From Bolinopsis microptera (taxonomy: Eukaryota > Ctenophora > Tentaculata > Lobata > Bolinopsidae), in assembly GCF_026151205.1 (NCBI RefSeq), contig NC_087072.1, positions 1,321,375 through 1,385,374 of the forward strand: a stretch of 64,000 nucleotides of DNA. The letters are read 5' to 3'. The notes under the pieces are model-generated. The model did no database searches and was not told where the DNA came from. It saw only the letters and a list, made by a program, of their open reading frames with translations. Shown here piece after piece: positions 1 to 11,325 of this stretch (position 1 is the first letter of the stretch; each line of letters opens with the position of its first letter). The position numbers and the translations under genes were made by a program.

Positions 1-217
1 ATGTATTAAAAATCAGCTGCAAGATATTAGCTACCTGTGAGACACGCATATAATACGGTTCGACCTACTACTATACGAAATGTTTAAACTTGGGGATTTT
101 TCGATATATTATATATAATATATATCTCTTCGTTGACCAACATTTTGGCTACCGAATCCTTCAGGGTATTTTTCGTACTTAAAACTTTTATACATAGGGC
201 GATAAACAAATAAACAT
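1..217. other. no supported gene
   Basis: AT-rich sequence with no coding signal I can support. It probably belongs to the intron downstream of the minus-strand exon at 398-576. Confidence 0.4.
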
Positions 218-452
218 ACCACAAATAATTGCATAAGTTATTGGATGAATGGATGCATCATATTAAAGTAATAACGGACTATACCTGTTCAATTCAGCAA
301 TAATCTGACTTAGGTTTTCGTCTTCAAAGTTAACAGCTACCACATATAATTGCATAAGTTATTGGCTGCATCATATTAAAGTAATAACGGACTATACCTG
401 TTCAATTCAGCAATAATCTGACTTAGGTTTTCGTCTTCAAAGTTAACAGCTA
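218..452. repeat. tandem duplication (~117 bp x2) including an exon end and its splice donor
   Basis: Positions ~218-338 and ~339-452 are nearly identical; the second copy lacks about 7 bases after the start. Each copy carries, on the minus strand, the last ~50 nt of the exon at 398-576 followed by the same GT donor, at 397/398 and again at 284/285. The arrangement is direct head to tail. Confidence 0.85.
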
Positions 453-576
453 TCAACGCATAATCCAAATGTTGCTTTGAAACATTCTCAAAGTCATCTG
501 CTAGCTTGGTCTTGTGATGATGGAATATCTTGTTCGTTATTCTCAGTACACAGTTCTCTGTGGACCTTATCAAACC
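398..576 (-). CDS. internal exon of an unidentified protein-coding gene
   Basis: On the minus strand an open stretch of 59 codons begins right after a TTTTCAG acceptor (at 579-577) and ends at an AACAG|GTATAG donor (397/396). It enters at phase 0 and leaves at phase 2. The peptide begins GLIRSTENCVLRITNKIF and ends ENLSQIIAELNR. It looks like ordinary helical protein with balanced composition, not repeat translation. I do not recognise the family. No partner exon was found: the next downstream exon would lie before position 1, and the upstream one would lie between 580 and COQ9 or be absent. The 3' half is duplicated just downstream. It could be a pseudogene fragment. Confidence 0.5.
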
Positions 577-579
577 CTG

Positions 580-2010
580 AAAACATTGTCATCTCACTGA
601 CACTACTAAAAGGAAGCTAATGACTTAATAAACGACAGTAGTAGTAGTAGTAGTATAGACTACAAATCGTGCAACGTAAAGACCAACACATCAAATATTG
701 GATGGATCCTGTCGTGCAAGAAATATCATAATAAAAAGTCTTATACAATATTTATTAGTATATTTAATATTGCTACTTTTGATCACTTCAATTCAGCACT
801 ATTACACACAATACTGTACTAAGTAATGAGTGTTAAGCAGTGTTATTACAGCTGACAGCACTATTACACATTACGGTGATTGTAATCTAAACGATGACAG
901 TATGAAAACGTAAATTATAATGAGCAGTTTAAAAAAGCTAACAGAGTTAATCTTTTGCAGCTGGAGATGGGGGAGATGAGGAGGGTGGAGTAACTGTGAT
1001 ATTTGGGAGTGAGTGCTCCCTCCAGCTCCCGCTAGTAGGGAGTGTAAACCGCTTCCTACACAGTACGGGGAGAACACTGCATTAACTTCTCCTGTAACAC
1101 AAACAATTAATGCTTAATTTAATTCAGTAGTTCATTTGTCAGTTTAAGAATGTGATTTATTTACGAAATTTGGAATCTGATCCGAGCAAAAGTCGACAAG
1201 AAAGCAATGCTACGATACAAATATAAGTAGTACAGTAAACAGATCATTGATTAAAATTGATTAGATTTTAGAGATTTGGGTTGAATAAAACCTTCCTCAA
1301 GTACGTTATGAAAAAGTCTCAATCCAGCGTTGTTTATTCCACTAGTGATTGAGTTGGTGGGGGGAATCAGCTGGAACAGAAACAGGAAATATAACATGCT
1401 ACCTGAAAGATAATCGATTTATTAGTAAATGTAATTTTAGTGATGGTTCTAGAACCTTTAAACTGACAATCATAAGATCTGAAAAGAGGGTATACATACT
1501 GTATTATAGCTTTTAACAAAACTATTTTTCTACTCCACTTTTAAGTGAAAATGTATTGGTATAATATATTATATTTCATATGATTTAGAAGTGCTCAGAA
1601 TAATTGCTGTGCATATTTACTTAGATGAGGAATTTGACACACTCTTGACCTGACACAAGAATTTGCTACAAAATATGTCGGAAACTGTAATTATTAGAGT
1701 TGTGTGCTCAATTTTAGAATGCTATATTTTCTATGTGCCAGCAATGCAAATAATTGTACCAATAGAAAAAGTTCACATATTTCATCACATTAAAAATCTT
1801 ATAAATCATTAAGAGGGTCATAAATTAATAATTTAACAAAATCATTTCTTCGTTTCCAAAAAATACCTTATCATACGACATACGATACAAATTTGCATTT
1901 AACCAGGATCTGAATATTTCCATGTTCAACTAGGTGTTACGCACACGCACATTCGATTGACATAACAAAGAGTTTAATATGACTACAAATTCTGAGGAAT
2001 CTTAGACTAT
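580..2010. other. intergenic, no gene recognised
   Basis: AT-rich with a short AGT microsatellite near 637-655. The only open frame of any length (minus, 871-1077) looks like chance. The part just below 2011 would be the COQ9 3' UTR. Confidence 0.5.
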
Positions 2011-2835
2011 TTATCGACCAAGCATATTTCTTGCAATGATAAAAGCTGCTTTGGTGATATCACCGACATTGCTTAACTCTTTTTCAAGTTCCAGACGATT
2101 TTCTCCCATTTTCTCCAAATCTGCTAGTCTTCTATCTAGGAATGCCCACGTCTCAGTAAAATCAGGACTTTCGTCTTGTATCATGAAAAGTTCTGTCATA
2201 CTGTAAACAGCAGCAACAGTGGCTCTACGAGTGTACCAGTTTATGTCAGTAGATTTATCTCCAGCATAAAACCAGATGTCATCAATGAAACGGGCATATT
2301 GTTCTGAAGCCCTTGGAATTACCTTAGGATCAACAACAAGTGCCAGAGCTTCTGCCCAACGATCATAATAGGGAAGCTGCAATTCAAGCCTAGTTTTAAT
2401 GGCATCTTTTAAGAAATGGGCAATTGGGGGTGGTTCACTTCCAGGAATTCGATCATCTTGCTGTTGGGCCATCATATCCTCAAGCTCCTCATTTAATGTT
2501 TTATCATAATGCAAGGCTATTTCTACACCTCCAAGATTAAACATGGAGTTGCACGCTTCGGAGAGTCCCATATCTGCTATACCCAGTTTCAATGATGTGT
2601 CTGACCATCCATGATTTTTAACATGCTTCAGAGAGGCCTCAAGGATATCATATTTTACATCTTCTCCTTTTTCTGAATTGTGGGTTTGAACTGAGCGAAT
2701 CACACTCTTTGATGAACAGTTTTGACTCTTAATATTTTTGTTAAGTGATGAGTAATTCCGTACCAATCTTGGAAGATGCTGTGAGGTACAGACTTGGCAG
2801 CTTTTCATCCTCAGCAACCATTGCGTACCAAACAT
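2011..2835 (-). CDS. COQ9: ubiquinone biosynthesis protein COQ9, mitochondrial
   Basis: COQ9 is a lipid-binding TetR-fold protein of the mitochondrial matrix. It partners COQ7 and presents coenzyme Q intermediates for hydroxylation. The 274-aa product matches the family from about residue 60 to the end. Residues 62-110 carry the ILEASLKHV..HGWS..SLKLGIADMGLS block. Residues 185-204 hold the hallmark DDIWFYAGDKSTDINWYTRR segment, followed by the TELFMIQDESPDF block. Residues 1-55 are rich in R, K, S and N with few acidic residues, as in a mitochondrial presequence. Length is slightly below the vertebrate form (about 318 aa). The frame is a single uninterrupted exon ending in TAA at 2011, whereas animal COQ9 genes usually have several introns. 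No poly-A tract follows it, so a retrocopy is not obvious. The ATG at 2835 is the only good start. Confidence 0.95.
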   Translation of the reverse strand: MFGTQWLLRMKSCQVCTSQHLPRLVRNYSSLNKNIKSQNCSSKSVIRSVQTHNSEKGEDVKYDILEASLKHVKNHGWSDTSLKLGIADMGLSEACNSMFNLGGVEIALHYDKTLNEELEDMMAQQQDDRIPGSEPPPIAHFLKDAIKTRLELQLPYYDRWAEALALVVDPKVIPRASEQYARFIDDIWFYAGDKSTDINWYTRRATVAAVYSMTELFMIQDESPDFTETWAFLDRRLADLEKMGENRLELEKELSNVGDITKAAFIIARNMLGR

Positions 2836-2858
2836 TCCTAACAGAGGATTATAAGTAA
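2836..2858 (-). promoter_or_regulatory. possible splice or spliced-leader acceptor 2 nt before the COQ9 ATG
   Basis: On the minus strand the sequence reads TCCTCTGTTAG|GA followed by the COQ9 ATG. This resembles a 3' splice site with a pyrimidine-containing tract. It could accept a 5' UTR exon or a trans-spliced leader. No upstream exon was identified. Confidence 0.35.
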
Positions 2859-3060
2859 ATCAATTCAAATAAACTGAAAATAGAATTTATCTGTAACCAG
2901 AATTTCACAATTAAACAGTATGCATGAATTGCAAAATGCAGGTCAATACATCTTATTGTACCATATTCATTAACTTATAACTTATTACATACTATGTGTT
3001 TTGATTTTATGTCCTTAAGGCTTAGAAGGGTATTCTTCTAACAGTTTTTATGAAAACAAA

Positions 3061-3206
3061 TTAGGAAAACAAATTTAAATTTTGGTATTTATTAATAACA
3101 ATCAAAACATATCATATCATAAAAATAAAGCCGCGCGTTGGTTGACTGCCTCATTAAGGTAAATATTTTAAGCTTGAAGGTGCCCTGCGCATTACAGAAC
3201 CTCATG
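3061..3206 (+). repeat. dispersed repeat, copy 1
   Basis: The first part (3061-3120) is almost identical to 4842-4901. The second part (about 3124-3206), containing GCGCGTTGGTTGACTGCCTC and GGTGCCCTGCGCAT, recurs at 8391-8475. The composite suggests a short interspersed element that exists whole here and in pieces elsewhere. It has no coding capacity. Confidence 0.7.
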
Positions 3207-3448
3207 CAGGGCTGACTTAAATGTCCTGCACAGCAGTTTGAAGCTTCTTTAAATTATTTTTATTCTTATTGTATTGCTGTGTAAATTTAATTCTAATCCT
3301 AATTCTAATAGTTGTTGGATACCTTTAGGCAACATCCAGTATGTCTTTTATGTGAGAAAAATAACAAAACCTTGAATCTTTCATTCAGTAACTAGTTGGT
3401 CACTGAAATATCAGTTACCAACTAGAACTATGTTTCAGGTCTGTTAAG

Positions 3449-3649
3449 ATGACACCAAAATGTGGTGAAATAAGTTTTACCATCAAGCCCTATAGGAGGA
3501 GGAGAGTCAGGGCAGAAAAGATATCTGACACTGATTTTGCGGATGACATTGCTCTGGTAGCGGATACTGTAAAGGAGGCAGAGACACTGATGCAAGAGGT
3601 ACAAAGGGTTGCTGCTACAGTGGGACTTAAAATGAATGAAGGTAATTAA
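3449..3649 (+). pseudogene. reverse transcriptase fragment (FADD block)
   Basis: A 66-residue open frame contains DFADDIALVADTVKEAETLMQ and then VAATVGLKMNEGN. This is the catalytic FADD block and following helix of a non-LTR reverse transcriptase. No upstream or downstream RT motifs remain, so it is a small relic. The ALVADT..EA pattern is typical of the RTE/Ingi/R1 side of the tree, but clade assignment is uncertain. Confidence 0.75.
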
Positions 3650-3759
3650 CCAAATCCATTACTCAGAACATCAAGAATCCTGATACAACCAAGTCCCTGG
3701 GTAACAGCACAATAGAGCATGTGGCACAATTTTTCTAGAACTTAAGTTAAGTTTTTCAA

Positions 3760-4080
3760 CCAATTTTAAACATTCAAACGACGATTTGACGATTTAATCG
3801 ACTCAAATTGTACAGACCGAGACCCACAGAGTCTTTGACCCCTTCGCCTATGTTTATCACGGGTCGGATCCTCCTGGCTTGCCAGAAAGACCTTTTAATT
3901 TAATCCAAAAGTAAGCATCTTACAACTTAACTTAATTAACATTAACAATGCAGTACATCCGGTGAAACAGTATATATACATTCAATTAAATCAAGTGATG
4001 CAATTGGCAGAGCACAATCAAATTTTAATTGTTGCAATTGGCAGAGCACAATTCATTGCTACCAATAATTTTTTCAAAAA
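3760..4080. other. non-coding stretch with a small direct repeat
   Basis: GCAATTGGCAGAGCACAAT occurs twice (about 3999-4017 and 4034-4052). Nothing else was recognised. It may be part of the same element as the fragment at 4103-4441. Confidence 0.4.
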
Positions 4081-4102
4081 ACATTTTAACAAAACACATG
4101 AT

Positions 4103-4441
4103 CTACTCCATTATAGGGGCAGGGATGAGATTGTATGAAACTTCTGATAGCTGAATCTCACGTTTGGTGTCCACCTTCTTTCCTCGGTACCCTCGTAGAG
4201 CAATAAGAGTTGTTCTCAACATTGCAAATCTTATCCTAGTTCTCACGTGTCTCACTACATTGCAGTACCTCTCCTTCCTTTTTCTTGCAATGAGGTCTGC
4301 TACTCTGTAGTCAGGGTGAAAAGTCAGGGTAAGATGTGCTGACAGCAGAAATTGAACCCAAAAATACTCAGAAGCCATACCCTTTGATTTTTTATTGACG
4401 TTGTACTGTAATTTTGAATTTCCCACCCACAACACCCCCAC
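4103..4441 (-). pseudogene. transposable-element ORF fragment
   Basis: The 112-residue frame contains RKRKERYCNVVRHVRTRIRF followed by AMLRTTLIALRGYRG. From memory, a basic helix of the form 'R..R..F..LR..L..LRG.R' appears in hypothetical transposon proteins of cnidarians. I cannot assign it to a superfamily. Its 5' part and upstream flank (about 4370-4600) recur in opposite orientation at 16390-16620, which supports its being part of a repeated element. It is probably truncated. Confidence 0.45.
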
Positions 4442-4600
4442 CCTCCATCCTTTACACCACTACATCACATATAAGCATTGTCCACCACATCACCTTCAGC
4501 TGACGACGATTAACACATGTTTAATGAAAGCTTCTACAAGATAAACTATCGTATCACTTATATGTTTTTAACCCAACTCCATTCACATTTGATTATCTCA
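4370..4600 (-). repeat. dispersed repeat, inverted relative to 16390-16620
   Basis: Read on the minus strand, the segment from ACTCCATTCACA-side sequence through CATGTGTTAATCGTCGTCAG to the GGAGGGTGGGGG run corresponds to 16390-16620 read on plus. The two copies are clearly homologous but diverged. Confidence 0.75.
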
Positions 4601-4841
4601 ACTCGCTTAGACCCAAAAGTGGTTTAATAGAACCACAATGTGTAATAAACACAGTAATTTTGTGAAACACAATATTTACAGGTTTGAAACCATTAACCTT
4701 TATATATACAAACAACAAAACAATCAAATAAATTAGTGAAAAGGTCAAAATAGACATTTATTTGATCAAATTTATGGCGGCTATTAAATGGATGCACAAT
4801 TAAGTGAGTCTCAAAGCAGCAATCTTCCAGGGAAAACAAAT

Positions 4842-4901
4842 TTAGGAAAACAAATTTAAATTTTGGTATTTTTTAATAACAATCAAAACATATCATATCA
4901 T
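4842..4901 (+). repeat. dispersed repeat, partial copy 2
   Basis: About 60 bp nearly identical to 3061-3120 (AGGAAAACAAATTTAAATTT... ATCATATCATA). The second half of the repeat is absent here. Confidence 0.75.
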
Positions 4902-5025
4902 AACAAGAATTGCGCCCGTTGTTTCGTTTTGGCGGACGCTAGATTTCCATTTCACTATAACTATTAATATAAGCTCTAATCAGCTCACCTTATAATAATA
5001 ATATTGAAACATCAGTAGACTACGC

Positions 5026-5838
5026 GTGCCACATTCAAGTTGGGCTTATTACAAAATACTATACATTACTAGTACTATAGACAACTTTCCAATCAAAAAG
5101 GTTTCATCCGCAAAATTTCTGGGTGTTATAATTGACGAGAACCTATCATGGGAAGATCACATCAAAGCACTTAAGCGAACTCTAAATCATTCCACATCCA
5201 CTTTATGTAGACTTCGCTGCTCCCTTCCAGAATTTCTACACCAACAATTATATTATACCCTGTTCGAATCACATCTTTCCTACTGTATATCTGTATGGGG
5301 TGGGGCAGCGAAACAACGTATAAGCTCATTATTTACTGCTCAGAAGTACTGTCTCAGAGTACTATTTGGTGACAGGCTGACGTACCTTGATAAGTTTAAG
5401 ACTTGTGCACGTACTAGGCCTATAGGACACCAGAAACTTGACCAAAAATTTTTCATAAAAGAGCACACCAAACCGATATTTAAGCATAATAATATTCTAG
5501 CTATACAAAATCTCTATACATACCACAGTTACCTCGAGCTCTACAAGATAATGAAATTCCGTGCTCCAATATCCTTACATGAAGGTTACACGTGTTCCTC
5601 GAGGAAACCCTGCCTTCTAATCTGTCAGGCAGACCCACCTGACAATCACAACACTAGATCAACCAAAATTTTTAACATTTTAACCCCAAAATTCAGAATG
5701 ACTGACTTTACTACTAGTGTAATGTGCTTGCGAGGTAAGCTAAAACGTGCGCTATTAACGAATCAACATAATCACGCCCTGCTTGATTGGACTGTCAAAG
5801 ATTTTGACTGCGCAAATCTTATTTCCCAAACATTATAA
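5026..5838 (+). pseudogene. 5'-truncated non-LTR retrotransposon, C-terminal RT region
   Basis: The 270-residue frame starts inside a reverse transcriptase, after the catalytic core. It has KFLGVIIDENLSWEDHI, the post-RT 'thumb' segment ESHLSYCISVWGG and a C-terminal tail. The same order (FLGVIIDDKLNWSHHI ... SHLNYCSLVWG) is present in the full-length element at 36388-39861, so the two belong to related lineages. Endonuclease and YADD are missing. This is a typical 5'-truncated insertion; the truncation point lies near 5000. Confidence 0.85.
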
Positions 5839-6124
5839 CTGGCTGGTCACACACATCTCAATTAAAATTACCCTAGGCTACTGTTTTCCAAGTCTTGTCC
5901 TGTGAGTAAAGTATGTGTGAGAAAGTTTTAATAAAATTATTGTATATTTACTTTTGAATTTAAAAAATCTAATTTGAGAATGAAGTTTAAAGAAATTTTA
6001 ATTAGCACTGTATAGTTTAAGATATTTATAGATTATTATAACCATTGATACAAAGGCCATAATCTTTCGCCAGCTCTCCAATATCGACCTTGAAAGCTTG
6101 AAGCTGCATTTTATATCCTTGAAC
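5839..6124. other. 3' flank of the truncated element, nothing else seen
   Basis: AT-rich. It probably contains the 3' UTR of the preceding retroelement. No clear tail or target duplication was found. Confidence 0.3.
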
Positions 6125-7780
6125 TACGGGTATATGGCCCCCAGAATATAGGTGGCCCCCAAAATATAGGTCATGTTAGTGGATACAGTTCTAACCAAGA
6201 TAAGCGATACTAATGGGATCTGTTACTGCTAGGTTGGAGTAAAACATGTAACTTATGTTTCTGGATAAAAATTTTGGACCTACATGAGGTATTTTGGTAT
6301 ATTTGGTCATGACAGCGAAAGATTTAAACGATGTTGTCATTTTCTAGAGGGGTAAATATCGCGAAAAATTGTCATGACAAAAATCTGTCCAACACATGCC
6401 ATTAAGACTACTGGTATGAGTATAAGTATTATTTTAAGCTATCTTTTCATCGAGACATCTGCAAACTGACAATTTGGAAAAAAGTTATGGCCACCACAAT
6501 TTTACGGGCCCCCAGAATATAGGTCTATACGACCCCCAGAATATAGGTTGGTCAAAAACCCTGAACATGCCCAAAACCATGCTTTGGGATGCTCTACTTG
6601 TAGCTACTAGTCTCCTGAACCCACATATCAAGTTTTATCAAAATTGGATAAAAATTGGCCGAGTTATGGGATAAAAACAAAAACCATATGCCCATATTTG
6701 GGCATACGCACCAAATTTGATCGATTTTGGTCCATAAATTGGTCTAATATCAATATTTTTGAATGAAACCAACTTTATATGGAAGGTAAGCATATATTAC
6801 ACATTCTCTATGATTATCAGCTCAATATCTACCTAACTGTGGATTCTGTGTTCAAATAATCGCAAAAAATGAACAAAATCGCCCATATCTCAAACTGACT
6901 TCGCTCAAAACAATAGAACTCAATAGGGTTTCAATATTTTCACATGAAATTTTCAGAATCAACGTAGAATTGTCTCATGACCTTAAGTTTTGGGACAGAA
7001 TTTTGAGTTAGGCCTTTAAAAAAATTTGGCGGCCAAAAATGTCTGATTTACAGTCATTGAGGTGCACATTGTATTGATACAGATAAAAACAGCCCCCCTC
7101 AATCATATCTAGGGACACTCCTTCAATCTTATTTAAGTATTTAGTTAAGATCCCTACTAAATGAGTGCATGAAAGCTTTTTAACAAGTAAAATTAAAGAT
7201 TTTACTCATTACGGGTATATGGCCCCCAGAATATAGGTTTTTAAAAAAAAATAGCGACCAAGATTCTGCATTTTCTCTGTCACCCTGAGCATTAAGGAAT
7301 GTGGGGTAGTGATGAGAAACAGTTAAAGAACATATGCTGAAGAGATGGCATCATCAAAATGTATGAAGGTGGAGTATTTGAGGACGATTTTTGCATACCT
7401 ATATTCTGGGGGCCGTAGTTTTTGATTTTTTGCTATTAAGTATACTCTAAACCTTTTCAATTTAGTATCTGGAGCCATTGGCATCATCAATACAGTCTCA
7501 GCAACATATTCTGACTGCATATAACTGTCTGTGACAATTTTAGAACAACTTAGGAACAGATGTTTGGACCTATATTCTGGGGGCCCTGTTAAAAAATGGT
7601 ATTTTTACAGGTGAAAAAAAAGTACACTTAAAAACCTAATAATTATTTTCAACTACCCAAGAAACATTTAAAGGGTTATTATGTACATATTTACAGCCCT
7701 AAACATGCTTAGAAGTAGTTTTAACACCTGTTTCTAAGTGCTCAAAAAACGACCTATATTCTGGGGGCCATATACCCGTA
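6125..7780. mobile_element. 1.65-kb inverted-repeat DNA element with repeated end motifs, no transposase
   Basis: Positions 6125-6153 and 7752-7780 are perfect 29-bp inverted repeats (outer part TACGGGTATATGGCCCCC). If TA is the target duplication (6125-6126 and 7779-7780), the ends are CGGG...CCCG. The 18-bp inner motif GGCCCCCAGAATATAGGT occurs eight times. It is in plus orientation at 6136-6153, 6154-6171 (one change), 6507-6524, 6531-6548 (one change) and 7221-7238. It is in minus orientation at 7397-7414, 7568-7585 and 7752-7769. The plus copies all lie left of the minus copies. The whole 29-bp end also recurs internally at 7210-7238. No open frame resembles a transposase, so it is non-autonomous. 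TA duplication is compatible with several superfamilies. Confidence 0.85.
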
Positions 7781-8390
7781 CACAATATAAACCAAAGAAT
7801 GTTTTAGTGTAGACTTTTTGTCACAACAAGACTGCAACCTATAATAACAACTATAAACAGAACCCCTAATGTCTGCTTACAATTTTTCTTCTAGTCCTAA
7901 TCTGAGCCTTGTCTCTATAAACTTAACTGAACTAGCGTTTCGGTGTGTGCAAAAGCTTCCAGGCACGCGCATTCCTTGCCCCGTTAGTTACCTGTCCTTC
8001 CAAAACCAAACTAGCAGTCAAGGACAAAAAGTCATACACCAAATGGGCATTATATTTTATGAATTGTTTTACATCTTTTTATTCTGTAAAAATGTGCTAA
8101 AATTAAATTTCTTGTTTCATTGAAAATTTCTTGTTTCATTGACTAGTATACATTAAAATACGCTAGTGCCGCGCATTCATTGACCACAGACTAGCTATAC
8201 ACCACATCTCCGCAAGCAATCCCCGTGCGCGTGCGAGCGGCAAGTTGACATGGAAACGAACGGAAGCAAGTAAGGAACACGACATATATTTGACCCACCT
8301 ACCGCTATTTCCAAAATCCACGTTTTTCTGCAAAAACGTCCATTCGTAACCTTTCACTATTGCCTTTTTTCAAAAGGGTGAAAAGGAAAA
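7781..8390. other. no gene recognised
   Basis: Open frames here (7869-8123 plus, 8163-8357 minus) show no recognisable domain and are probably chance. Confidence 0.4.
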
Positions 8391-8475
8391 AATAAAGCTG
8401 CGCGTTGGTTGACTGCCTCAGTAAGGTGAATAATATATAAGCTCGAAGGTGCCCTGCGCATTTACAGGACCATAC
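8391..8475 (+). repeat. dispersed repeat, partial copy 3
   Basis: Matches about 3124-3206 (GCGCGTTGGTTGACTGCCTC, then GGTGCCCTGCGCAT). It lacks the AT-rich first half present in copy 1. Confidence 0.75.
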
Positions 8476-10000
8476 GCGGCGATCACATGATCATGAGGAC
8501 CTATGAGCGCCAAATTTAATTTAAAGTTTCTAGAAATCATACATCACTACGAGTTACTCATGCTTTTTTAATTTTTATAGGAGTGTAGATTGTCAGGTAT
8601 TTCATTCATTCATACTTAGTCGGTTTAAAGCTGTATATTTAGAACTCACTATTGTTTAAACTATGAAAGCAGAACGTAGGTAATGGACAATATACCGACG
8701 ACAATACCAAGGACCCGAGTGCCACAATGACTTTTCCGGATCCGTTTTTACCGAGGGCTTATCCACCAGTTACTCATGCTGCATGTATAGTCTGATAATA
8801 TTTATTTGCTTTATTCTATAGCAGGCATTCTGTAAATTGGAGTGTCGTATTTATTATCAAAGAGCCAGCCAACCTCCGCATTATAATCTTTTGTGTGCCA
8901 AGTTCGTTTGTAAAATCTTATCATATAATAAAATTGATCCAATAATATAAGATGAAAGGTATATATCATAGCTCATTGTTATTAAAATCCGATGGATGAA
9001 TTAATCAAGTAATGTTCCCTTTCAACACAACTAAACAACAAACAAATGCTTGCTCACCAGTGGTGACGCAATCGTAGGGGCATGCAGTTATTTCGGATAA
9101 CTCTCACCCCGACGACGGCGTCGAAAAATAATCAAATTATGCATTTGCGCCATACTGGGCACATTTTATATTTAATATTCTACAGTTTGTAGAAATTAGT
9201 GTTATCTACAGTATAGCTTAACTGGCGAGCAAGCATCGTCCCACTCGGCCGGGACGAAAATACCGAGTCCAATCACAAAAAGTTAACCATAAACTAAAGA
9301 TAAATATAAGAGCTCGGACATCGACAAAAATCACACACTCCAGACGACGGGGGAAGAGAGGAAGGAAAGCTGCTGGGCTCAACAAATTTTGATAATTGTA
9401 AACAAATTTGTTCTTGTGCCCTATAATAATTTGGTATTGAGGTATGACCCTGTACTGTGCGTGATGGTGAAAGTGAATGTGAATCTATAATGCGAACGAA
9501 GTGAGTTGTGGCCAAACGATTCTTCAATTTTAAAATAACAAAGTCAAAGGACTCTGTTTTAAAACACAAGCTCATTCTTATCGAAGTTTAATTCTGTCCA
9601 TTCTAATTCTTCGTACCTGGACTGTATCTTGAGTAGCTCACTTTTCAGTGTTACTTTAACTAAGTTTGGTGACTTAGTAAAGCTTATCAAACTGTCAATT
9701 TTTCGACAGTCGTTCCACATTTTTGTTGATTGATAAATGAAAGAGGAGGATGGGTTCGGGATGATGAACTGGTCTGCACGTCTTTGTGATGGTGATCTGT
9801 GGAGTAAAGATATGAGTGAGATTGGAGATTCTAATCTGACAATTTTGAACAGTTCTAATAGACATGTGTATTTGTACAGTTGCAGTTACAAGACACTTTA
9901 GGAATTGAACTACATGACTATCAAATTTAAGATTGACTTAGATTTGCCTTTCGACAAAAAATGATAATTCATTAAACTTTACTTTACCCCGTTTAATTTA
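8476..10000. other. no gene recognised
   Basis: Mixed AT-rich sequence. The minus frame 9294-9575 shows no domain. No repeats or RNA genes seen. Confidence 0.4.
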
Positions 10001-10059
10001 TAGAGTTTTGGCGGAATGTCGAATGACAGGCTAAGCGCCACCCAGTAAACTTTACTATA

Positions 10060-10205
10060 CGGTGCTTAGCTTGGCATTCCGTTGTAGCGCGATGCGTTAC
10101 TGTGCCGCGCCGCGCACTTAATAAGGCTTCTCACTGGCTAGATCGGCGAGATGCGCTACTGTGCCGCGCCGAGCTGCCATGAATTGACATCGTCAATTAA
10201 GGCAT
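10060..10205 (+). mobile_element. MITE-like GC-rich repeat, copy A
   Basis: The segment with GTAGCGCGATGCGTTACTGT, a GCCGCGCCGCGC run and GACATCGTCAATTAA is present in reverse complement at 33050-33181. Weaker relatives occur at 26880-26940 and 29185-29310. It is short, non-coding and multi-copy. Confidence 0.7.
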
Positions 10206-11325
10206 TCCGCTGCAAATCGCAACTTCAATTTTTTATGAACAAAAAAGTTTAAGTCCCATACCAAGTTCACCTAACTAAAAGTTTAAAAATGTATGACATA
10301 ACATCATCATTCATCATTGATTCACGATGTCAATCCTTCGCATCTCGCCGATCTGCATACGGATTGATGCATTCCAACAAGACACGCGCCAAAGACGCGC
10401 AGTTTACTGAGTGATGCCACCGATTTCTTTAGACACATTGATGTCATTATAATTTAGCGTGACCGGTAATAGTCTGGAAATCAGAAGGAGACAACAGACC
10501 AACACATGTATAAATTACTAAAAAAGGAGTATCAGTTTACAGGATTGACTTCGAATAGATGTTCGATAGGAGATTAATAACTCTCGTGCCAACTTTAGAG
10601 ACGGTAACCACATTAAACACACATTAAACCACATTAAACTGATTGGGCGACATCTGTCCGACTCAGAAAATAGGTTATTCGGACAATAGTTTATTCGTAT
10701 CCTACTGTACGATTTTCTTGAAACTTTCCATTAAGTATGATGGTTTGAGGACGGATAATCTGTGTAAGTTTGAGCGAGTTTCTATGTGCCAAATTTGAGA
10801 TATCACTTCAAACACAAGGAAAAAGTGCTGTCAGACAGATGTGCTGTTACCTAAATTGAAATGGCGTGTGAATTATTCATTATCATATTAAATCATGACC
10901 TATATCTCCTCCGTATAAGTTTTCCTAATCAAATCGTCGTTTACACACGAGACTGCGAGACAATTAAACTTATGTAGGTTAGTATGATATCTAGAGTTGA
11001 AATTTCTGCATCCACACGTGTTGATAGATCCAACGAAATAACAAAATATACAGATATACAATTAGTGAACTGACAAATAATCCAATGGGTGAACATAACT
11101 TGGACAACACAGACACGTAGCAAACTTTTCTTTTACCACAAACTTTTCGAGCAACAGAATTTAACTTCCCGGTTCATATGCAGTGTTGCTGGTCATTTAA
11201 TTTTATTCCCATGTGTAGCAATGTCACGGTCGTGTTTTACCCAGGTGTATCTATCACTCAGAATTTACTTTTTATTACATCTAAATAATTTATCTAAGAA
11301 AATGTGAATCATACTTATACCGATC
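10206..11325. other. no gene recognised
   Basis: Contains another CATCTCGCCGATCTG-type motif near 10340, related to the MITE family at 10060-10205. The short frames (10941-11123 minus, 11089-11307 plus) are unsupported. Confidence 0.4.

Noticed and set aside
110-195. Possible downstream minus-strand exon after 398-576
   Set aside because: An acceptor-like TTTTAAG and a short peptide exist, but the frame ends in a stop with no donor.
871-1077. 68-aa minus-strand ORF
   Set aside because: Low-complexity, no domain, no splice context.
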